DNA of 64,000 nt from contig NZ_CP110005.1 of the NCBI RefSeq assembly GCF_025947225.1, positions 620,001 through 684,000 of the forward strand, given 5' to 3'. Shown one piece after another: positions 58,986-64,000 of the stretch (position 1 is the stretch's first letter; every line of letters starts with the position of its first letter). The notes beneath the pieces are model-generated. The model did not search any database. It had not been told where the DNA came from and saw nothing but the letters and a program-made list of their open reading frames with translations. Source of the DNA: Flavobacterium sp. N2270. GTDB taxonomy: Bacteria; Bacteroidota; Bacteroidia; Flavobacteriales; Flavobacteriaceae. The translations under genes were made by a program, and so were the position numbers.

Positions 58986-61769
58986 ATGAAAAAACTTGTT
59001 TTAAGTACATTATTTGTATTGCAAGCTCTTTTTGTTTTTGCACAAGAAAACCCAGCTTTAACAGGAAAAGTAATTGATGGTAAATCACAAAATGCACTAC
59101 AAAATGTTGTAGTAACAATTCAAAGTACAAATCAATCTGTATTAACCAACTCAGAAGGAAATTTTGTTTTTCAAGAATTACCTCATGGAGAACAAATTCT
59201 TAATGTTCGTTACTCTGGTTACATTACGCAGACTTTACTTTTAGAATTAACTAAAGGAGAAACTTTAGAACTAGGAAATGTTGTTCTAGAAGAAGATGTA
59301 ACTAGTGAACAACAATTAAGTTTAGTTACTATTACAGAAAACGATTTAGGAGACGATAACTCAGGTTCTGAAAGTACTTCTGGGTTATTACAAGCCTCAA
59401 GAGACACTTATCAACAAGCTGCTGCTTTTAACTGGGGGCAAGCTCGTTTTAGAATTAGAGGTTTAGATAATGCTTACGGAAAAACTATGATTAATGGTAT
59501 TTCTATGAATAAGCTTTATGATGGAAGACCACAATGGAGTAACTGGGGAGGTTTAAATGATGCAACAAGAAACCAAGAGTTTACAATGGGTTCTGGACCA
59601 TCAGACTTTACTTTTGGAGGAGCTTTAGGTACACAAGAAATAAACACAAGAGCTTCTCACTATAGAAAAGGTTCTAGAGTTACTTTCTCTGGAACAAACA
59701 CAAACTATAGTTGGAGAGCAATGGCAACTCATGTATCTGGTTTAGATGATAAAGGATGGGCATTTGTGGTTTCTGCTTCAAGAAGATGGGCAGATGAAGG
59801 ACATTTTGAAGGAACAGATTATAGTGCTAACTCAATGTTTGCAAGTGTTGAGAAAAAATTCAACGATAAACACAGTTTAAACTTTACTTCAATTTATGCA
59901 GAAAATAGTAGAGGAAAATCTTCTCCAAACACTCAAGAAGTAACAGACTTAATGGGGTACAAGTACAATTCATACTGGGGTTGGCAAGATGGTAAAAAAA
60001 GAAATTCAAGAGATAAAGATATTGCTGAGCCAGTAAACATGTTATCTCATTATTGGAAAATAAGTGAAAAAACTACTTTAAATACTAATGTTGCATATCA
60101 ATTTGGAACGATAGGTAATTCAAGAATTGACTTTCAAACAGCAAATAACCCTGATCCTACATACTATAGAAACCTTCCTAGTTACTACAGTAATTTAGGT
60201 GGATATACTCAAGCACAACTAGATGATGTGGCGAACATTTTTAGATCTAATTCACAAATAGACTGGAATGCAATGTATATTGCAAACCAAAACAGCGTAA
60301 ACCCAGGTCAAAGTGTTTATGTTTTATATGAAGATAGAACTGATGATAAATTATGGAGTGCAAACTCTATCATAAATTCAAGTTTATCTGACAACATTAC
60401 TTTAAATGCTTCTGCTAATTTTAAAAGATTAAAATCACACAATCATCAAAATCTTTTGGATTTAATGGGAGGAACTTATTTTTCAGATATTGACCCTTTC
60501 TTTACAGGAGATGCAACTCAATCTGACTTAAACAATCCCGACAGAATTGTTGGTGAAGGTGACACTTATGGTTATAATTACAACCTATTTGCTACTACTT
60601 TTGATGGTTTTACTCAATTTAAATTTTCATACAGTAAAGTAGATTTCTATTTAGCGCAAACATTCTCTAGAACAGAATACAAAAGAGAAGGTTTATACAG
60701 AAACGGAATTTACGCTAACAACTCTTATGGAGACAGTGATTCGAAAATTTTTGAAAACTTTGGTTTCAAAGGAGGTTTAACATATAAGATTTCTGGTCGT
60801 CATTTATTAGATTTCAATGCAATGTATATGACACAAGCGCCAACATTAAGAAACTCTTTTTCTAATGCACGTTTAAATAACAATTACACACCGGGCTTAG
60901 AGAGTGAAGCAATTACTAGTGCTGATGCCAGTTATATCATTAGAACACCAAAATTAAAAGCTCGTCTTTCTGGATTCTATACTAAAATTCAAAACACAAC
61001 TGAGATTTCATTCTATTATGGAGAAGGTATTGGTGATGTAAACACTTCAACTGGAGCTGCAGATGATTCTTTTATTAGTGAAATTGTTACCGGTTTAGAC
61101 AAGCAATCTATGGGTGCTGAATTAGGATTAGAATACCAAATTACTTCTACAATAAAAGCAACGGGTGCTGCTTCATTTGGACAATATATTTATTCTAGTA
61201 ATGCAAACCTAATAACAAATGACGATGGTAGAGCTGCGATAGGTTTAGATCCTATCAAAGATTTTGGAACAGCTTACTTAAAAGATTACCACCAACCTGG
61301 AATGCCTCAACAAGCATATTCATTTGGTTTAGAATATAGAGATCCTCATTACTGGTGGGTAAGTGCAAACGCAAATTACTTAGCTGGTAGTTATTTAGAT
61401 GTTTCTAGTATTTTAAGAACAGATAACTTTACAATAGACCCTGCAACAGGAATTTCTTATCCAGGTGCTGATGAAACAACTGTAAGAGAGTTATTAAAAC
61501 AAGAGAAGTTTGATGACTTTATGTTGTTTAATTTAGTGGGAGGAAAATCATGGAGAATTAGCTCTAAAAACAGAAACACTTTTGGTTTCTTTGCTTCTAT
61601 AAACAACTTATTAGATATTGAATATAAAACGGGTGGTTTTGAGCAATCAAGAAAAGCTACTTATACAGATTTAGTAGCTGACCAAGCTAATGGAACTCCT
61701 GCATTTGGACCAAAATATTTCTACGGATACGGAAGAACATATTTTGTAAACTTCTATATTAATTTCTAA
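58986..61769 (+). CDS. TonB-dependent receptor with carboxypeptidase-like domain
   Basis: 927 residues. Signal peptide ending FAQ, carboxypeptidase-regulatory-like domain (about 24-105), a plug domain (about 130-230, with RFRIRGLDNAYGKTMINGI and GALGTQEINTRAS), and a C-terminal 22-strand barrel ending FYINF. It takes up large substrates through the outer membrane with TonB energy. Two surface lipoproteins follow in the same operon and a secreted phosphoesterase-like protein lies divergently, so nucleic-acid or phosphate-rich substrates are plausible. The substrate itself is unknown. Confidence 0.92.
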   Translation: MKKLVLSTLFVLQALFVFAQENPALTGKVIDGKSQNALQNVVVTIQSTNQSVLTNSEGNFVFQELPHGEQILNVRYSGYITQTLLLELTKGETLELGNVVLEEDVTSEQQLSLVTITENDLGDDNSGSESTSGLLQASRDTYQQAAAFNWGQARFRIRGLDNAYGKTMINGISMNKLYDGRPQWSNWGGLNDATRNQEFTMGSGPSDFTFGGALGTQEINTRASHYRKGSRVTFSGTNTNYSWRAMATHVSGLDDKGWAFVVSASRRWADEGHFEGTDYSANSMFASVEKKFNDKHSLNFTSIYAENSRGKSSPNTQEVTDLMGYKYNSYWGWQDGKKRNSRDKDIAEPVNMLSHYWKISEKTTLNTNVAYQFGTIGNSRIDFQTANNPDPTYYRNLPSYYSNLGGYTQAQLDDVANIFRSNSQIDWNAMYIANQNSVNPGQSVYVLYEDRTDDKLWSANSIINSSLSDNITLNASANFKRLKSHNHQNLLDLMGGTYFSDIDPFFTGDATQSDLNNPDRIVGEGDTYGYNYNLFATTFDGFTQFKFSYSKVDFYLAQTFSRTEYKREGLYRNGIYANNSYGDSDSKIFENFGFKGGLTYKISGRHLLDFNAMYMTQAPTLRNSFSNARLNNNYTPGLESEAITSADASYIIRTPKLKARLSGFYTKIQNTTEISFYYGEGIGDVNTSTGAADDSFISEIVTGLDKQSMGAELGLEYQITSTIKATGAASFGQYIYSSNANLITNDDGRAAIGLDPIKDFGTAYLKDYHQPGMPQQAYSFGLEYRDPHYWWVSANANYLAGSYLDVSSILRTDNFTIDPATGISYPGADETTVRELLKQEKFDDFMLFNLVGGKSWRISSKNRNTFGFFASINNLLDIEYKTGGFEQSRKATYTDLVADQANGTPAFGPKYFYGYGRTYFVNFYINF

Positions 61770-61781
61770 AAAAATATAACT

Positions 61782-62414
61782 ATGAAAAATATATTTAAAA
61801 ATTTATTTTTATTAACCATTACATTAGTTACAACAACTAGTTGTGTTAGTGATGATGATTTTGAAATTCCTACCATTAGAAATCCATTTTTTAGTGAAGA
61901 TTTTCAAACTGCCACTCCAAATACAGATCTTGATTTGACAGGATGGACTAACTTTGCTGAACAAGGCACGTGGTTGTGGAGAGAAAAAACATATACAAGT
62001 AGTGGAGTGACAAATGGCTATGCAGAATTTAGTGCTTATGGATCTGGTTCGGCTGTAAATGAAGTTTGGTTAGTTACACCGGCTATCGATATATCAGGTA
62101 AATCTAGTCCAGTACTTAAATTTAGTGTTGCACAACACCATTTAGACGTAGATTCTCCAGACAATTCATTAACTGCTTACGTTTCTACAGATTATGATGG
62201 AACAAACGTTTTAGCAGCTACCTGGACTGCCCTAAGTGGCACTAACATTCCTACTTCAAGTGTTTCTTGGTATGAATTTGTAAAGTCTACTGTTAATTTA
62301 ACTCCTTATGATGGAGAAATATATATTGCATTTAAATTTAAAGGCTCAGGAACAAATACTACTTTAGACGGTGCTTTTCAAATTGATGATGTAAAATTGT
62401 TTAATGAAAATTAA
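61782..62414 (+). CDS. choice-of-anchor J domain lipoprotein
   Basis: 210 residues. Lipoprotein signal with C21 (TTSCVSDDD) and the Bacteroidota SDDD surface-export pattern after the cysteine. The rest is a jelly-roll choice-of-anchor J domain (about 40-207: GWTNFAEQGTWLWREK, WLVTPAIDISG, IYIAFKFKGSG). Such domains often bind surface sugars or nucleic acids. It lies 12 bases after the receptor and overlaps or abuts the next gene. Confidence 0.85.
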   Translation: MKNIFKNLFLLTITLVTTTSCVSDDDFEIPTIRNPFFSEDFQTATPNTDLDLTGWTNFAEQGTWLWREKTYTSSGVTNGYAEFSAYGSGSAVNEVWLVTPAIDISGKSSPVLKFSVAQHHLDVDSPDNSLTAYVSTDYDGTNVLAATWTALSGTNIPTSSVSWYEFVKSTVNLTPYDGEIYIAFKFKGSGTNTTLDGAFQIDDVKLFNEN

Positions 62415-62421
62415 GAAAGCT

Positions 62422-63705
62422 ATGAAAAATTTAAAATTAATTTTAACAACTGCTGTTTTTGCAACTTTTTTTAGTTGTGTAAACGGTGACGATTATGGAA
62501 CTCCAGCTGATAATTGTACTGACTTGGTTGCTAATGTAACTGTACAAAGTATAGCTTCTGCTGCAACTAGTACTGCTGTATCTTATGGGTCTAATGACGA
62601 CATTATTGAGGCTTATGTAACTTCAAGTGATCAAGGTGGAAACTTTTATAAATCTATTTCTTTTTCATCTATAGATGGTACGGTTGGTTTCAGTGTACCT
62701 GTAGATAACTACAATTTATATACTAAATACGAACCAGGAAGAAAAGTATTTATTAAAATGCAAGATAGATTTTTTAACACTCAAAATAATAGCACTGTTA
62801 TAGGTTCTGATTATGCTGGTGGTGTAGGAAGAATTTCTGGTGTAGAGTATCAAAGTATTATTACACGTTCTTGTACAAAAGTTAATGAAGATGATATCGT
62901 TAAACATTTAACAATTACACAAGCAAAAAATAATCAGTATTTAAATATGCTAATTGAATTTGATGCTGTACAGTTTTCAGATGCTTCTACAGGTAAAATG
63001 TATTTTGATGAAACAGTTAATAATTTAGGTGGAGCAACAAATCACCTTATTACTGATGTAGATGGAAATACCATTATTGTTAGAGTAAGTGAATATGCCT
63101 CTTTTGCAACAAATATAATTCCTAATAAAAATGGTAAAATTAGAGGTGTTTTAACAAAATACGGTAGTGATTACCAATTCATGGTTAGAACTTTAAACGA
63201 TGTTAAATTAACAAATAATAGAGTTGTACCTTTATTTGAAGAGACTTTCTCTAACAACTATGCAAGTTGGACTAAGTTTAGTGTTTCTGGAACTCCTGCG
63301 TGGGTTTTAGATACTCAATATGGTAACCCAGGAAATTGCGCTAAAATGTCAGGATATGCTTCTTCAGGACAAACAGCTAATGAAGATTGGTTAATTTCTC
63401 CTAGCATTGACTTAAGTTCTGTTTCTTCTGCTACATTAACATTCCAAACTGCATCAAAATTTGCTGGAAATGTATTAGAGGCTAAAATTTCTACAAACTA
63501 TAGTGGATCAGGTAATCCTACATCTGCTACTTGGACTAATTTAACAGCTACTTATGACACTAATACAGGAAGTTATATTTGGACTAATTCAGGTAATATA
63601 GACCTTTCTGCGTATACAGGTGGAAGTGTTTATATTGGATTCAAATATACTTGTACAGCAAGTGCCGCAAGTACTTGGGAAGTAGACAATGTAAAAATTC
63701 AATAA
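62422..63705 (+). CDS. DUF5689/choice-of-anchor J surface lipoprotein
   Basis: 427 residues from the chosen start (MKNLKLILTTAVFATFFSC), with a lipoprotein signal (FFSC, C19) followed by VNGDD. The N-terminal half (about 35-260) fits DUF5689, the C-terminal half (about 270-427: LFEETFSNNYASW, WLISPSIDLSS, VYIGFKYTC) is a choice-of-anchor J domain, a relative of the domain of the preceding gene. The reading frame is open six codons farther upstream to 62404, overlapping the previous gene; the start at 62422 gives a proper signal. Likely partner of the receptor. Confidence 0.87.
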   Translation: MKNLKLILTTAVFATFFSCVNGDDYGTPADNCTDLVANVTVQSIASAATSTAVSYGSNDDIIEAYVTSSDQGGNFYKSISFSSIDGTVGFSVPVDNYNLYTKYEPGRKVFIKMQDRFFNTQNNSTVIGSDYAGGVGRISGVEYQSIITRSCTKVNEDDIVKHLTITQAKNNQYLNMLIEFDAVQFSDASTGKMYFDETVNNLGGATNHLITDVDGNTIIVRVSEYASFATNIIPNKNGKIRGVLTKYGSDYQFMVRTLNDVKLTNNRVVPLFEETFSNNYASWTKFSVSGTPAWVLDTQYGNPGNCAKMSGYASSGQTANEDWLISPSIDLSSVSSATLTFQTASKFAGNVLEAKISTNYSGSGNPTSATWTNLTATYDTNTGSYIWTNSGNIDLSAYTGGSVYIGFKYTCTASAASTWEVDNVKIQ

Positions 63706-63725
63706 TAATTGATTTTATATATTTT

Positions 63726-63756
63726 AAAAACGTCCTGCAATGCAGGACGTTTTTTT
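63726..63756 (+). terminator. terminator after the receptor operon
   Basis: Near-perfect palindrome AAAAACGTCCT/AGGACGTTTTT with a 7-nt loop and a run of T. Confidence 0.93.
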
Positions 63757-63771
63757 ATGCAAAAATAGTTC

Positions 63772-63779
63772 TACCTTTG
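63772..63779 (+). promoter_or_regulatory. hflX promoter -7 element
   Basis: TACCTTTG, an exact TAnnTTTG match, 19 bases before ATG 63799. Confidence 0.6.
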
Positions 63780-63798
63780 TAACAGATAAAGAAAGACC

Positions 63799-64000
63799 AT
63801 GTTAGAAAAAATAGAACACAATTTTGAAAAGACTGTAATTGTAGGTATAGTTACTCAAAACCAAGATGAAGAAAAATTAAAAGAATATTTAGATGAACTT
63901 GAGTTTTTAACCTATACTGCTGGTGGTGAAGTAATTAAGCGTTTTTCACAAAAAATGGAAAAACCAAACCCAAAAACTTTTGTTGGTACAGGGAAAATTG
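63799..64000 (+). CDS. hflX: GTPase HflX, 5' part only
   Basis: The first 67 codons of a gene cut by the right edge of the window. The N-terminal domain reads MLEKIEHNFEKTVIVGIV, then LDELEFLTYTAGGEVI and NPKTFVGTGKI, the nucleotide-binding N-domain of HflX. HflX splits or rescues stalled ribosomes in stress. The GTPase motifs are outside the window. Confidence 0.92.
   Translation, partial: MLEKIEHNFEKTVIVGIVTQNQDEEKLKEYLDELEFLTYTAGGEVIKRFSQKMEKPNPKTFVGTGKI

Noticed and set aside
1..64000. tRNA, rRNA, CRISPR, insertion sequence, prophage or integron
   Set aside because: Read for on both strands by eye; no cloverleaf, regular repeat array, transposase or integrase was found. A tRNAscan and an IS search would settle it.

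Overview
The window looks like a chromosomal segment of a low-GC marine or freshwater member of the Flavobacteriaceae (Flavobacterium-like, Bacteroidota). The evidence is the protein families: a PorZ-type type IX secretion protein, a GLPGLI family protein, the complete Bat aerotolerance operon, SusC-like carboxypeptidase-regulatory outer-membrane proteins, a THC0290_0291 family protein and a DUF3108 protein. It also rests on the very frequent Bacteroidota promoter -7 element TAnnTTTG. No rRNA, tRNA, CRISPR array, insertion sequence, integrase or phage gene was seen. Coding density is high, and no gap between genes exceeds 300 bases.

Layout. 1-2813: partial DUF3108 gene, a candidate small RNA, and the tyrosine catabolic pair hppD/hmgA. 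2983-9918: patatin-barrel phospholipase and uvrC on the minus strand; aspartoacylase-like hydrolase, PLP decarboxylase and 5-formyl-THF cyclo-ligase on the plus strand. 9919-14147: an accessory locus with a TonB-receptor-like barrel, a GLPGLI protein, a 68-residue exported peptide and a divergent XRE regulator. 14134-23228 (minus): lspA, a DksA-like gene, ileS, recO, porZ, gdhA. 23432-33050: a short outer-membrane protein, an ArsC-like/EamA pair, yicC-gmk-nadD, a LysR-controlled aldehyde-detoxification pair, gpsA, and a TerC family gene. 33065-39355: thioredoxin-like protein, a GH92 glycosidase, pheS and conserved small proteins, cvpA.

39377-48750 holds the Bat operon, read right to left: moxR, a DUF58 protein, a membrane protein, batA, batB, batC, batD, batE and one further small gene. 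48912-53333 holds an AlbA_2-domain protein, a small membrane protein, and a two-component system with a TPR sensor kinase and a LuxR-like regulator, preceded by a small lipoprotein. 53546-57640: metallophosphatase, small outer-membrane protein, PhnA, an ALDH7-like dehydrogenase and 3-hydroxyanthranilate dioxygenase. 57731-63705: a nuclease/phosphatase-like secreted protein facing a TonB-dependent receptor with two surface lipoproteins. The window ends inside hflX.

Most genes are ordinary housekeeping genes. The most unusual regions are: (i) 9919-14147, where a tiny exported peptide gene is separated from its GLPGLI/outer-membrane partners by a hairpin that could attenuate transcription, and sits opposite an XRE regulator whose promoter contains a 15-A tract; (ii) 50368-53545, a lipoprotein-kinase-regulator unit with a perfect 19-bp inverted repeat upstream; and (iii) a palindromic repeat that forms the 5' coding end of one Bat operon gene. 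Several annotated starts are moved inward because a promoter, a terminator or a signal peptide decides them.
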